DNA from: Trinickia mobilis
Lineage (GTDB): Bacteria > Pseudomonadota > Gammaproteobacteria > Burkholderiales > Burkholderiaceae
Direction of reading: 5' to 3'
Length of the DNA stretch: 64,000 nucleotides
Assembly: GCF_017315705.1 (NCBI RefSeq)
Contig: NZ_JAFLRF010000012.1
Span: 1 to 64,000 of the forward strand
Position numbers and translations under genes: made by a program
Part shown: piece by piece, positions 7,735 to 16,691 of the stretch
Layout: the number at the start of each line of letters is the position of its first letter
How positions within the stretch are numbered: position 1 is the stretch's first letter
Notes under the pieces: generated by a model
Told to the model about the DNA's origin: nothing
What the model saw: the letters and a program-made list of their open reading frames with translations, nothing else
Databases searched by the model: none

Positions 7735-8895
7735 ATGACGCTCGCCTCCACCCTCGAGATCATCGCCGAACTGAAAGCCGGCCGGATGGTGATCCTGGTC
7801 GACGAAGAAGACCGCGAAAACGAGGGCGACCTCGTTCTGGCCGCCGATTACGTCACGCCGGATGCGATCAATTTCATGGCCCGCTACGGCCGCGGCCTGA
7901 TCTGCCTCACGCTGACGCAAGAGCGCTGCAAGCAGTTGAACCTGCCGCTCATGACCTATAAGAACGGCACGCAATACGGCACCGCGTTCACGGTCAGCAT
8001 CGAGGCCGCCGAAGGCGTGACGACCGGCATCTCCGCCGCCGACCGCGCCCGCACGATCGCCACGGCCGTCGCGCACGACGCGCGCGCCGAGCACATCGTG
8101 CAGCCGGGCCACGTGTTCCCGATCATGGCGCAGCCGGGCGGCGTGCTCGTGCGCGCGGGCCACACCGAAGCCGGCTGCGATCTGACGGCGCTCGCGGGCC
8201 TGACGCCCGCCGCGGTGATCTGCGAAATCATCAAGGACGACGGCACGATGGCGCGCCTGCCCGACTTGCTCGAATTCGCGAAACAGCACGGGCTCAAGGT
8301 CGGCACCATCGCCGATCTCATCCATTACCGCAGCCGCACCGAGTCGATCGTCGAGCGCGTCTGCGAGCGCACGATGCAGACCGCGCACGGCGCGTTTCGC
8401 GCGGTGATGTATCTCGACCAGCCGAGCGGTTCGCCGCACCTCGCGCTCGTGCGCGGCACGCCGTCGCCGGAACGCGAAACGCCGGTGCGGGTGCACGAGC
8501 CGCTGTCGATGCTCGATTTGCTCGAAGTCGGCGCGTCGACGCACTCGTGGACGCTCGACGCCGCGATGCGCGAGATCGCCGCGCGCGATCTGGGCGTCAT
8601 CGTGATGCTCAATTGCGGCGACTCGAAAGAACATCTGATCGACGTGTTCAAGGCGTTCGATCAGAAAGACAAGGCCGCCGAACTCAAGCGCCGTCCGGTC
8701 GACTTCAAGACTTACGGCATCGGCGCGCAAATCCTGCGCGAGCTTAACGTCGGCAAGATGCAGGTGCTGTCGAACCCGCGCCGTCTCGGCAGCATGTCGG
8801 GCTATGGCCTCGAAGTCACAGGCTTCATCCCGATGCCGGGCAGCGAGGCCAAGAACTGCGACACGGCGCCCGAGTCATCGGGCTCGCACGCCTGA
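7735..8895 (+). CDS. ribB: 3,4-dihydroxy-2-butanone-4-phosphate synthase with degenerate GTP cyclohydrolase II-like domain
   Basis: A 386-residue two-domain riboflavin-pathway protein. Residues 1-205 are a complete RibB domain (DEEDRENEGDLVLAA acidic Mg loop, GRGLICLTL, GVTTGISAADRA, HVFPIMAQPGGVLVRAGHTEAGCDL), which makes the four-carbon unit from ribulose 5-phosphate. Residues about 210-365 align with GTP cyclohydrolase II, but the zinc-binding three-Cys cluster after the RVHE segment is missing: the region reads PVRVHEPLSMLDLLEVGAST. The second domain is therefore probably not a GTP cyclohydrolase, as described for RibBX-type proteins. It is the first gene of a ribB-ribH-nusB cluster. I see no FMN riboswitch in the short leader. 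Confidence 0.92.
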   Translation: MTLASTLEIIAELKAGRMVILVDEEDRENEGDLVLAADYVTPDAINFMARYGRGLICLTLTQERCKQLNLPLMTYKNGTQYGTAFTVSIEAAEGVTTGISAADRARTIATAVAHDARAEHIVQPGHVFPIMAQPGGVLVRAGHTEAGCDLTALAGLTPAAVICEIIKDDGTMARLPDLLEFAKQHGLKVGTIADLIHYRSRTESIVERVCERTMQTAHGAFRAVMYLDQPSGSPHLALVRGTPSPERETPVRVHEPLSMLDLLEVGASTHSWTLDAAMREIAARDLGVIVMLNCGDSKEHLIDVFKAFDQKDKAAELKRRPVDFKTYGIGAQILRELNVGKMQVLSNPRRLGSMSGYGLEVTGFIPMPGSEAKNCDTAPESSGSHA

Positions 8896-8946
8896 TCGAT
8901 TTCTCAACGCACACTCGCGCACTCAACCAACAACCACGGACCTTTT

Positions 8947-9462
8947 ATGGAAATCGGACAATATCAACCGAACCTCGACGGCGACGGCCTGCGCGTCGGC
9001 ATCGTGCAAGCGCGCTTTAACGAACCGGTGTGCAACGGCCTCGCCGATGCGTGCATCGAAGAACTCGAACGGCTTGGCGTGACCGGCGAAGACGTGCTTC
9101 TCGTCACCGTGCCGGGCGCGCTCGAAATTCCGCTCGCGCTGCAAAAGCTCGCCGAAAGCGCTCAGTTCGACGCGCTGATCGCGCTCGGCGCCGTGATCCG
9201 CGGCGAGACGTATCACTTCGAACTCGTGTCGAACGAGAGCGGCGCCGGCATCACGCGCATCGGTCTCGACTTCGGCATTCCGGTGGCGAACGCGGTGCTC
9301 ACGACCGACACCGACGAGCAAGCCGTCGCCCGCATGACCGAGAAGGGGCGCGACGCCGCGCGCGTGGCAGTCGAGATGGCGAACCTCGCGGTCGCGCTGG
9401 AACAGCTCGGCGGCGACGACGATGAAGATGAAGACGAGGACGAAGAAGAGGAACAGGCATGA
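8947..9462 (+). CDS. ribH: 6,7-dimethyl-8-ribityllumazine synthase
   Basis: A 171-residue lumazine synthase, which condenses the dihydroxybutanone phosphate made by RibB with the pyrimidine intermediate. Family marks are [46 protein letters not shown] (with the catalytic His) and [17 protein letters not shown]. The C-terminus carries an unusual acidic tail of about 15 Asp/Glu residues. The stop codon overlaps the nusB start (ATGA), so the two are translationally coupled. Confidence 0.96.
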   Translation: MEIGQYQPNLDGDGLRVGIVQARFNEPVCNGLADACIEELERLGVTGEDVLLVTVPGALEIPLALQKLAESAQFDALIALGAVIRGETYHFELVSNESGAGITRIGLDFGIPVANAVLTTDTDEQAVARMTEKGRDAARVAVEMANLAVALEQLGGDDDEDEDEDEEEEQA

Positions 9463-9893
9463 AGAGCGCTCGCCGACGTTCCCGCGAACTCGCCACGCAG
9501 GGTCTGTATCAGTGGCTTTTGTCGGGGGCGAACTCGGATGAGATCGACGCGCAGTTGCGCGGCGCGCAGGGTTTCGACAAAGCCGACAAGGCGCATCTCG
9601 ATGCGATCCTGCACGGCGTGATCCGCGATTCGGCCGCGCTGTCGGCCGATCTCGCGCCTTGCCTCGACCGCCCGATCGAACAGCTCTCGCCCGTCGAGCG
9701 GGCGGTGCTGCTCGTCGCGGCATTCGAGTTCAAGAATCATCTCGACATTCCGTATCGCGTCGTCATCAACGAAGCTGTCGAGCTGGCGAAGACCTTCGGC
9801 GGCGCGGACGGCTACAAGTACGTGAACGGCGTGCTCGACAAGCTGGCCGCCAAGCTGCGCGTCGCCGAAACGCAGTCGGGGCGCGGCAACTAA
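9459..9893 (+). CDS. nusB: Transcription antitermination factor NusB
   Basis: A 144-residue all-helical NusB. The N-terminus [19 protein letters not shown] holds the arginine-rich box-A-RNA-binding helix, and the second half keeps the [16 protein letters not shown] and [18 protein letters not shown](A)[13 protein letters not shown] segments. With NusE it binds rRNA boxA to promote antitermination. The ribH-nusB arrangement with a 4-bp overlap is widely conserved. Confidence 0.96.
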   Translation: MKSARRRSRELATQGLYQWLLSGANSDEIDAQLRGAQGFDKADKAHLDAILHGVIRDSAALSADLAPCLDRPIEQLSPVERAVLLVAAFEFKNHLDIPYRVVINEAVELAKTFGGADGYKYVNGVLDKLAAKLRVAETQSGRGN

Positions 9894-9974
9894 ACTCGGC
9901 ACGACCCGGCGGACCGCGTTTCGCCGCCGCCGGCGGCGCCCTTCTCCCGCCGGCTTTTGGATTTGGAAATCAGC

Positions 9975-11171
9975 ATGAACAACGCGTCCGAACCCCTCGT
10001 GCGTCTCGCCGCCCGAGTCGACGCCATTGCGCCCTTCTACGTGATGGAGCTCGCGAAGGAAGCCGCGGAGCTCGAAATCGCGGGGCGCGACATCATCCAC
10101 ATGGGCATCGGCGAGCCCGATTTCACGGCGCCCGAGCCCGTGATCGAGGCTGCTGCCAGCGCGCTCAGGCGCGGCGTCACGCAGTACACGGGGGCGCTCG
10201 GCATCGCGCCCTTGCGCGAAGCGATCGCGGCGCACTACGCGCAGACGCATGGGCTGCGCATCGATCCTGCGCGCATCGTCGTGACGGCGGGCGCGTCGGC
10301 TGCACTTTTGCTCGCCTGCGCGGCGCTGGTCGACCGTGACGACGAAGTGCTGATGCCCGATCCGTCCTATCCGTGCAACCGTCACTTCGTGGCCGCCACC
10401 GAGGGTCGTGCCGTGCTCGTCCCGAGCGGGCCTGCGGAACGCTTCCAGTTGACGGCCGCCGACGTGGAAAGCCGCTGGAACGAGAAAACTCGCGGCGTGC
10501 TGCTCGCGTCGCCGTCGAACCCGACCGGCACATCGATCGAACCCGGCGAGTTGAAGAAGATCGTCGAGGCCGTGCGCGCACGCGGCGGCTTCACGATCGT
10601 CGACGAGATCTACCAAGGGCTCAGCTATGATGCGCGGCCGGTGTCGGCGCTGTCGTTCGGCGACGACGTGGTGACCGTCAACAGCTTCTCGAAGTACTTC
10701 AACATGACCGGCTGGCGTCTCGGCTGGCTCGTCGTGCCGCCCGCGATGATCGGCGCATTCGAAAAGCTTGCGCAGAACCTGTTCATCTGCGCGTCGGCGC
10801 TGGCCCAGCATGCGGCGCTCGCGTGCTTCGAGCCCGATACGCTCGCGATCTACGAAGCGCGGCGCCTCGAATTCAAGCGCCGCCGCGACTACATCGTGCC
10901 GGCGCTCCAGTCGCTCGGCTTCGGCGTGCCGGTCACGCCCGACGGCGCGTTCTACGTCTACGCGAATTGCACAGGCGTCGCGCATCCGGCCGCCGGCGAC
11001 AGCGGCGCGCTCACGAAGGCGATGCTGCACGACGCCGGCGTCGTGCTCGTGCCGGGCATGGATTTCGGCACCAGCGCGCCGCATGAGTACATCCGACTTT
11101 CCTACGCGACCGCGTATGCGCGGCTCGAAGAAGCGGTCGAGCGGTTGCGCAAGCTGTTTGGGCGCGCGTAA
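9975..11171 (+). CDS. PLP-dependent aminotransferase, class I/II
   Basis: A 398-residue fold-type-I aminotransferase. The Schiff-base lysine is in TVNSFSKYFNMTGWRLGW; the SPSNPTG motif, the GIGEPDF start and the C-terminal EYIRLSYAT arginine motif (substrate carboxylate) are present. The ATG at 9975 is preferred over an upstream in-frame start at 9957 because it begins near the conserved region. It follows nusB by 81 bp and ends at a strong bidirectional terminator. The amino-acid substrate is not evident. Confidence 0.9.
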   Translation: MNNASEPLVRLAARVDAIAPFYVMELAKEAAELEIAGRDIIHMGIGEPDFTAPEPVIEAAASALRRGVTQYTGALGIAPLREAIAAHYAQTHGLRIDPARIVVTAGASAALLLACAALVDRDDEVLMPDPSYPCNRHFVAATEGRAVLVPSGPAERFQLTAADVESRWNEKTRGVLLASPSNPTGTSIEPGELKKIVEAVRARGGFTIVDEIYQGLSYDARPVSALSFGDDVVTVNSFSKYFNMTGWRLGWLVVPPAMIGAFEKLAQNLFICASALAQHAALACFEPDTLAIYEARRLEFKRRRDYIVPALQSLGFGVPVTPDGAFYVYANCTGVAHPAAGDSGALTKAMLHDAGVVLVPGMDFGTSAPHEYIRLSYATAYARLEEAVERLRKLFGRA

Positions 11172-11214
11172 GAACTTCCTGCACAGCGGCTACTCGAGTC
11201 GACACCAAAAAAGA

Positions 11215-11240
11215 AGAAGGGCACCCTCGGGTGCCCTTCT
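11215..11240. terminator. Bidirectional intrinsic terminator
   Basis: A perfect 11-bp stem (AGAAGGGCACC / GGTGCCCTTCT) with a CTCG loop. An A-rich tract precedes it and a pyrimidine tract follows. It lies between the convergent aminotransferase and lytic transglycosylase genes and can serve both. Confidence 0.85.
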
Positions 11241-11264
11241 CTCTTTCAACCATGCGCTTGCAAC

Positions 11265-12389
11265 TTAAGCCCCAAACTCCGGCCCCGAGTTGTGCTTAGG
11301 CGTCGACGCGTTCGCACTCGCGTCGTCCTGATCCGCAGCTGGCGACGAAGCCGCAGCCGTCTTCGCCGCAGCGATCGCATGCGCGTTGTCGAGCGACACC
11401 TGCACCCGCTTGTTCGTCGCGGCCGCCGCCTGCTGCTGCGGCGGCGCCTGCGGTGCGTTGATCGGCACCTTGCGGCCGCGCGCCACGTCGCGCAGGCGGT
11501 CGCGCTCGGCCATCACCTTCGCTCCGTAGCCGCCGTCGTCCTGCGACGTCGAGCCGACGTACAGACGCAAGCCGCCCAGCAGCGAACCGCCGCGCGCGAT
11601 GCAGTCCTTCAGCACCAATGCGCCGACCTTGATGTTCGTCATCGGCTCGAGCGCAGCGCTCGTGCCGCCGAAGTACTGGAACTTGTCCGAATGCACCTTC
11701 GCCATCACTTGCATCAGGCCTTGCGCGCCGACGCCGCTTTCCGCATACGGATTGAAACCGGATTCGATCGCCATCACCGCGAGCAGCAGAAGCGGATCGA
11801 GGCCGACATCACGGCCGGTCTCGAATGCCGCCTTCACGAGATCGCCGATAGGCTCTTGCGCGACCCGATAGCGGCGCGCCAAGTAGTTCGTGACCAGATT
11901 CTGTTCGGCCGTCGACGCAAACGCGTGATTGTTGCGCGCATCGGGCGCGACACGCTGCGACGGGATCAGGTTAGCCAGCATGCCGACGGTCGGCGGCTGG
12001 GTATGCATATCGAAGCTGTTCGGAGCCTGATAGTTGAGGCCGCTTTGGCCGGTGCCGTCGAAGGCGCCGTCGTAGCGGGTGTTGTCGGCGGCGGGGCCGT
12101 TCGAGCTCAGCGTTTCGTCGGTGCCGTTGGCCGGCCCAAAGGCGGGCAGCGGATGGCCGCTCAACAGCCGCGCCGGTCCGGCCTGGACGGCCGCGGAAAT
12201 GACCGGCATCAGCTTCGCGGCGAGCGGGGTGCGCACGTTGGGCAACAGCCACAGCGCGAGCGCAGTAAGTACAGCAAAGCCGCCGACGATGCTGAATAGG
12301 TGGTGACTGACACGCGTCCCGCGACGCAGCATGGCGCGTACTGCTTGCGCCAGGCGCTCATCGGGACGCCACGATAACCAAGTATTCAT
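11265..12389 (-). CDS. Lytic transglycosylase (SLT-domain) inner-membrane or periplasmic protein
   Basis: A 374-residue protein. Residues about 28-50 form one hydrophobic segment (signal anchor), followed by a low-complexity region to about 150. The SLT domain covers about 175-295: LLLLAVMAIESGFNPYAESGVGAQGLMQVM contains the catalytic Glu (AIESGFNP) and the GLMQVM motif. Such enzymes cleave peptidoglycan to 1,6-anhydromuropeptides. The C-terminal 80 residues are Ala/Gln-rich. It stands alone on its strand; its leader may include the candidate RNA at 12609-12748. Confidence 0.88.
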   Translation of the reverse strand: MNTWLSWRPDERLAQAVRAMLRRGTRVSHHLFSIVGGFAVLTALALWLLPNVRTPLAAKLMPVISAAVQAGPARLLSGHPLPAFGPANGTDETLSSNGPAADNTRYDGAFDGTGQSGLNYQAPNSFDMHTQPPTVGMLANLIPSQRVAPDARNNHAFASTAEQNLVTNYLARRYRVAQEPIGDLVKAAFETGRDVGLDPLLLLAVMAIESGFNPYAESGVGAQGLMQVMAKVHSDKFQYFGGTSAALEPMTNIKVGALVLKDCIARGGSLLGGLRLYVGSTSQDDGGYGAKVMAERDRLRDVARGRKVPINAPQAPPQQQAAAATNKRVQVSLDNAHAIAAAKTAAASSPAADQDDASANASTPKHNSGPEFGA

Positions 12390-12552
12390 TCAGATCTCCC
12401 ATCGATCATGGCCTTGCGACGGATACAGCTGAGCATTGGGCCCGGGTCGCAAAGCCAAGACATCGCGCGCCTTGGTTGGGGCGGCTGCGACGTCGGGATA
12501 CGGTAACGTACCGTTACAACTGGTAACGCGCCGTTCGGAGCGCCACATCGGA

Positions 12553-12588
12553 GCAAAAAAAACCCGGCGGCATGCTCGTTCAGCATGC
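12553..12588 (-). terminator. Hairpin followed by eight U residues
   Basis: On the minus strand a stem GCATGCT / AGCATGC (12588-12570) is followed by a short GC segment and a run of eight T (12562-12555). It lies 170 bp before the lytic transglycosylase start. It could end the upstream candidate RNA or act as an attenuator in the transglycosylase leader. Confidence 0.5.
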
Positions 12589-12608
12589 GCGCGGTGGCTC
12601 TCACGCTA

Positions 12609-12748
12609 TAAAACCAGCGGCGAAATGCGCTGGCGAGGACAAACTCAAGGCCGTTGGTGCCGTGCAGGATTCGGCAAACGGTGACGCGAAGCGTCGAAGG
12701 ACCGGAGGTTTGGTAACGACTAAACTGCTGGGTCCCTGCTACCAATGT
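12609..12748 (-). ncRNA. Candidate small RNA or attenuator leader
   Basis: The 12390-12999 gap holds no credible protein gene but has the parts of an RNA gene on the minus strand: a promoter at 12755-12782, hairpins TTGGTA/TACCAA (12745-12740 with 12715-12710), GACGC-GAA-GCGTC (12683-12695) and TGCCG/CGGCA (12658-12676), and a terminator CCAGCG-N8-CGCTGG (12614-12633) followed by four U. The predicted RNA is about 140 nt, or about 195 nt if it reads to the second terminator at 12555. I do not recognise a known family. It is either a free sRNA or a regulatory leader of the downstream lytic transglycosylase. Confidence 0.4.
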
Positions 12749-12754
12749 GGACGG

Positions 12755-12782
12755 ATTCTAGCAGGGTTTTATAGATCGTCAA
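12755..12782 (-). promoter_or_regulatory. Sigma-70-like promoter for the candidate RNA
   Basis: TTGACG (12782-12777) and TAGAAT (12760-12755) are separated by 16 bp on the minus strand. The predicted start is near 12748. It sits in the middle of a 610-bp gap, 366 bp upstream of the nearest same-strand start codon. Confidence 0.5.
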
Positions 12783-12999
12783 CACTATGAAAATTGAAAT
12801 CTATAACAATACGTAATTATGAACAGTGTTCAGCGTCTCGAAACCCCCACGCTTTGCGCGTCTCCACCGATTTCGACCCAATCCGCGAAAAAACCTCCTG
12901 TAAGAAGCGCAGGTAAAATCGCGCATCCAATGAGCAGCCTGGCCGCGCCGGCTGTCCGCCCCTGCCCCGCCCGTCCCGGGTGGCTCCAAACTGACTCGC

Positions 13000-14586
13000 A
13001 TGAAATATAAAGACCTGCGCGACTTCGTCGGTCGCCTAGAGACGTTGGGCGAACTGCGCCGCATCCGGCAGCCCGTCTCGCCCGTGCTGGAAATGACCGA
13101 ATTGTGCGACCGCGTGCTGCGGGCCGGCGGCCCCGCGCTGCTGTTCGACGCGCCGCAAGGCTTCGCGTTTCCCGTCCTCGGCAACCTGTTCGGCACGCCG
13201 CGGCGCGTCGCGCTCGGCATGGGCATCGACAGCACGGGCGGCGATCAGGGCCATGGCGGCGATAGCGCCGCGCTCGAATCGCTGCGCGACGTCGGCCGGC
13301 TGCTGTCGGCGTTGAAGGAGCCGGAGCCGCCCAAGGGCCTGAAGGACGCCGGCAAGCTTTTGTCGCTCGCGAAGGCCGTCTGGGACATGGCGCCGAAGAC
13401 GGTCAGCTCGCCGCCCTGCCAGGAGATCGTCTGGGAGGGGCAGGACGTCGACCTCGCTAAGCTGCCGATCCAGACCTGCTGGCCCGGCGACGCCGGTCCG
13501 CTCGTCACCTGGGGCTTGACCGTTACGCGCGGCCCCAACAAGACGCGCCAGAACCTCGGCATCTACCGGCAGCAGCTGATCGGCCGCAACAAACTCATCA
13601 TGCGCTGGCTCGCCCACCGCGGCGGCGCGCTCGACTTCCGCGAGTTCGCGCTCGCCAACCCCGGCAGGCCGTATCCGGTCGCGGTCGTGCTCGGCGCCGA
13701 TCCGGCAACGATCCTCGGCGCCGTCACGCCGGTGCCGGACACGCTCTCCGAATACCAGTTCGCGGGGCTGCTGCGCGGTGCGAAGACCGAACTCGCGAAG
13801 TGCCTGACGCCCGGCGTCGACACCCTGCAAGTGCCCGCGCGCGCCGAGATCGTGCTCGAAGGCTTCATCTATCCGCAGGAAGGCTCGCCCACGCCGGCGC
13901 AGGCGGGCGCGCCGCCGCGACCGTCCAAGGGCGCCTCGGCCGCCTACGAGCACGCGCTCGAAGGCCCTTACGGCGACCACACCGGCTATTACAACGAGCA
14001 GGAGTGGTTCCCGGTCTTCACTGTCGAGCGCATCACGATGCGCCGCGACGCGATCTACCACTCCACCTACACCGGCAAGCCGCCCGATGAACCGGCCGTG
14101 CTCGGCGTCGCGCTCAACGAAGTGTTCGTGCCGCTCTTGCAGAAGCAGTTCACGGAGATCACCGATTTCTATCTGCCGCCCGAGGGATGTAGCTACCGGA
14201 TGGCGATCGTGCAGATGAGGAAGAGCTATCCGGGTCACGCAAAGCGCGTGATGTTCGGCGTCTGGAGCTTTTTGCGGCAGTTCATGTATACGAAGTTCAT
14301 CGTAGTCGTCGACGAGGACGTGAACATCCGCGACTGGAAGGAAGTCATCTGGGCGATCACGACGCGCATCGATCCGGCGCGCGACACCGTGCTCGTCGAC
14401 AACACTCCGATCGACTACCTCGACTTCGCGTCGCCGAAGGCGGGCCTCGGCTCGAAGATGGGCCTCGACGCGACCAACAAATGGCCGGGCGAGACCGATC
14501 GCGAATGGGGCCGCCCGATCGTGATGGACGACGCGGTGAAGACGCGCATCGACAAGCTGTGGGACGAGCTCGCGCTCGGCCGCTGA
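13000..14586 (+). CDS. ubiD: UbiD-family 3-octaprenyl-4-hydroxybenzoate decarboxylase
   Basis: A 528-residue UbiD decarboxylase, which uses prenylated FMN made by UbiX to decarboxylate the ubiquinone head-group precursor. Recognisable are the [14 protein letters not shown] start, the [25 protein letters not shown] segment (cofactor and Mn/K site Arg and Glu), [12 protein letters not shown], and the C-terminal [13 protein letters not shown]-like segment ([13 protein letters not shown]). It is about 30 residues longer than the E. coli enzyme because of an Ala/Pro-rich insertion (about residues 293-318) just before EGPYGDHTG. An AT-rich stretch (12770-12830) upstream probably holds its promoter. 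No ubiX is in the window. Confidence 0.94.
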   Translation: MKYKDLRDFVGRLETLGELRRIRQPVSPVLEMTELCDRVLRAGGPALLFDAPQGFAFPVLGNLFGTPRRVALGMGIDSTGGDQGHGGDSAALESLRDVGRLLSALKEPEPPKGLKDAGKLLSLAKAVWDMAPKTVSSPPCQEIVWEGQDVDLAKLPIQTCWPGDAGPLVTWGLTVTRGPNKTRQNLGIYRQQLIGRNKLIMRWLAHRGGALDFREFALANPGRPYPVAVVLGADPATILGAVTPVPDTLSEYQFAGLLRGAKTELAKCLTPGVDTLQVPARAEIVLEGFIYPQEGSPTPAQAGAPPRPSKGASAAYEHALEGPYGDHTGYYNEQEWFPVFTVERITMRRDAIYHSTYTGKPPDEPAVLGVALNEVFVPLLQKQFTEITDFYLPPEGCSYRMAIVQMRKSYPGHAKRVMFGVWSFLRQFMYTKFIVVVDEDVNIRDWKEVIWAITTRIDPARDTVLVDNTPIDYLDFASPKAGLGSKMGLDATNKWPGETDREWGRPIVMDDAVKTRIDKLWDELALGR

Positions 14587-14605
14587 TGAAACATTCGACG
14601 ACGGA

Positions 14606-14911
14606 GTGACGAGTCCACGACCGCGAGCCGCGCAGCCATTGCCGCGACCGTGTAGCCCGGGGTGTGAATGCACGCAGTATCGATGTTGTCGGACGGTCTT
14701 TTTTCTGTCGCTTTCGTTGTGCCTCGACATCGGTCTGTGCTGGACGCTCGTCCTATGCGGTCTCGCGAGCCACGGACGCAAGCGCGCGGGCGCCGGCTTG
14801 CTGCACGGCTGTCACGTGCTCTCCGCGCTGCTCTTCGCGTACTTCTGGTACAGCGTGATCGTGAACGGCTGCCGCGATTTGATCCTGCAGGCGGCGCATA
14901 GCACGGCGTAA
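14606..14911 (+). CDS. Putative small membrane protein
   Basis: A 101-codon frame starting with GTG 20 bp after ubiD. The first 30 residues look non-coding, but residues about 31-100 have two clear hydrophobic segments (FFLSLSLCLDIGLCWTLVLCG and HVLSALLFAYFWYSVIV) around a basic Arg/Lys/Gly loop, as in small inner-membrane proteins. The start is uncertain; a later start near the first hydrophobic segment is possible. No family is recognised. It ends 17 bp before the stop of the convergent dehydratase gene. Confidence 0.35.
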   Translation: MTSPRPRAAQPLPRPCSPGCECTQYRCCRTVFFLSLSLCLDIGLCWTLVLCGLASHGRKRAGAGLLHGCHVLSALLFAYFWYSVIVNGCRDLILQAAHSTA

Positions 14912-14927
14912 AACAGATTAGCAGACC

Positions 14928-15893
14928 TTAGCTCAGAAACTCGGCGAAGCGGCTCAAATCCACATTGCCGCCGCTGATGAGCACGCCGACGCGCTTCCCC
15001 TTCACCGGCACGATGCCATTGAGCACAGCCGCGGCAGCGAGACAGCCGGTCGGCTCGACGACCATCTTCATGCGCTGCGCGAAGAATCGCATCGTGTCGA
15101 TCAGTTGCGCGTCGCTCGCCGTCTCGATCCGCTTGACGAGGCGCTGAATGATCGGAAAGTTGTAGCTGCCGAGATGCGGCGTGGCGGCGCCGTCGGCGAT
15201 CGTCTTCGGCACGTCGATATGGACGATCTCGCCGCGTGCGAGCGACTGCTGGCCGTCGTTGCCCGCCTCGGGCTCGACGCCGATGATCTCGCACGACGGG
15301 CTGAGCGCCGCCGCCGAGAGCGCGCTGCCGCCCAGCAAGCCGCCGCCGCCAAGGCACACGACGAGCATGTCGAGCGGCCCGGTCTCTTCGATCAGTTCCT
15401 TGGCCGCCGTGCCCTGCCCCGCGATCACGTGCGGATGGTCGTACGGAGGAATCAGCGTCATGCCGCGCTCCTGCGCGAGCCGGCGGCCGAGTTCCTCGCG
15501 ATCCTCTTTATAGCGGTCATACGTGATGACTTCGCCGCCGTAGCCCTTGGTCGCTTCGACTTTGGCGGCGGGGGCGTCGTGCGGCATCACGATCGTGGCG
15601 TGGATGCCCGCAAGCCGCGCCGACAACGCGATCGCCTGCGCATGATTGCCCGATGAATAGGTCAGTACGCCGCCTTTGCGCTGCTCGGCGTCGAAATGCG
15701 AGATCGCGTTGTACGCGCCGCGAAACTTGAACGCGCCCATGCGCTGAAAGTTTTCGCACTTGAAGAAGATCGAAGCGCCGCAGCGCTCGTCGGCCGTGCG
15801 CGAGGTGAGAACGGGAGTGCGGTGCGCGACGCCCGCGATACGCGAGGCGGCGTCGGCAACATCGTCGAAAGTGGGAGTGGGTAGCGCTTGCAT
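14928..15893 (-). CDS. Threonine dehydratase-like / serine racemase-like PLP enzyme
   Basis: A 321-residue fold-type-II PLP enzyme. The Schiff-base Lys is in RMGAFKFRGAYNAI (about residue 55-65), SSGNHAQAIALSARL binds the PLP ring and carboxylate, and CLGGGGLLGGSAL binds the phosphate. The length without an ACT regulatory domain fits catabolic threonine/serine dehydratases, threo-3-hydroxyaspartate ammonia-lyases and serine racemases. I chose the ATG at 15893; the extra 33 residues of the longer frame are non-conserved. It is a single-gene unit. Confidence 0.88.
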   Translation of the reverse strand: MQALPTPTFDDVADAASRIAGVAHRTPVLTSRTADERCGASIFFKCENFQRMGAFKFRGAYNAISHFDAEQRKGGVLTYSSGNHAQAIALSARLAGIHATIVMPHDAPAAKVEATKGYGGEVITYDRYKEDREELGRRLAQERGMTLIPPYDHPHVIAGQGTAAKELIEETGPLDMLVVCLGGGGLLGGSALSAAALSPSCEIIGVEPEAGNDGQQSLARGEIVHIDVPKTIADGAATPHLGSYNFPIIQRLVKRIETASDAQLIDTMRFFAQRMKMVVEPTGCLAAAAVLNGIVPVKGKRVGVLISGGNVDLSRFAEFLS

Positions 15894-16062
15894 TGCCTGA
15901 AGAGAGTGGTTGGGGGAGCAGGCATTGTCCCAGCTTCCGGCGCGCTTTGAAAACCCAAAGCAAACGGCGCAACCCGGCGATGAAGCAGGCATTGCGCCGT
16001 TCGCGAAAGACCTGGCTATTGCGAGGGTTAAGCGAGCGCCTCGTACAGCCTCTTAAAGCCGC

Positions 16063-16356
16063 TTAACGGCGCCAGTAGCCATGATGACCGTAGTAGCCGC
16101 GATAGTAACCATGATGCCAATACGGCTGACCATAGTAGCCGCCCACCACGACTCCCGGCGGACCGTAATAGACAGGCGGCGGAGCGTAATAGACAGGCGG
16201 CGGAGCGTAGTAGACAGGCGGCGGCGCTGCATAAACCGGATAGGCCGGCGCGACCGGAATGCCGATACCGATGCCGACCGACACGTGAGCCTGTGCGGCG
16301 GTGGCGAACCCCACGCCCAACGCAGCGGCGGCAAAAAACGAAATGAGCTTCTTCAT
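16063..16356 (-). CDS. Small secreted Pro/Tyr/Gly-rich repeat protein
   Basis: A 97-residue protein with AGGAGA before the ATG at 16356 and a clear signal peptide (MKKLISFFAAAALGVGFATAAQA, cut after AQA). The mature part begins with HVSVGIGIGIP, then has tandem PPPVYYA units encoded by near-identical 21-bp DNA repeats (about 16160-16225), and ends with a Gly/Tyr/His-rich tail (YYRGYYGHHGYWRR). Similar small YXPPP-rich periplasmic or surface proteins are common in Burkholderiales, without a known function. The tail could bind metal ions. Confidence 0.8.
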   Translation of the reverse strand: MKKLISFFAAAALGVGFATAAQAHVSVGIGIGIPVAPAYPVYAAPPPVYYAPPPVYYAPPPVYYGPPGVVVGGYYGQPYWHHGYYRGYYGHHGYWRR

Positions 16357-16691
16357 TGCTGTTCTCCTGACGGCCCGGCGCGCGGCCGGCCCGCATGACT
16401 GGCACTGCATGAAACCCAATGTATCGAAAAAGCCTCGTGGGGGTGTTCCGCATTTGTTGCAAATTGCAATCGAGCCAATCCCGAACATTGAGCCTGTCTA
16501 TTCGCGACAAACCCCTATCTATGTCCGACACGTGAAAATCCAAGGAGTTGCGCGCTGCCGGCGCTGGGATCCGGGTGCATTTACCGGTGGGCACGGAGAA
16601 AGCCCGTGGGAATCGGAAATGTTTAATTACAAATTGACGGCCTGTCCGTTGTGCAGGCGAGGCACCTATGTAGAGTGCCGTTAGCCACGTG
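16357..16691. other. Non-coding stretch
   Basis: I see no gene here. It is the upstream region of the PPPVYYA-repeat protein; frames crossing it have no coding character. The first 30 bp hold that gene's ribosome-binding site. Confidence 0.5.

Noticed and set aside
9213-11084. A 623-codon frame antisense to ribH, nusB and the aminotransferase
   Set aside because: The translation is low-complexity Arg/Asp/Val and crosses three well-supported genes.
12386-12745. A 119-codon frame upstream of the lytic transglycosylase
   Set aside because: No protein-like features; it crosses hairpins and terminators and is better explained as a non-coding RNA region.
16155-16230. Short tandem repeats that could suggest a CRISPR array
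   Set aside because: The units are adjacent 21-bp repeats without spacers and they code in frame for PPPVYYA in a secreted protein.
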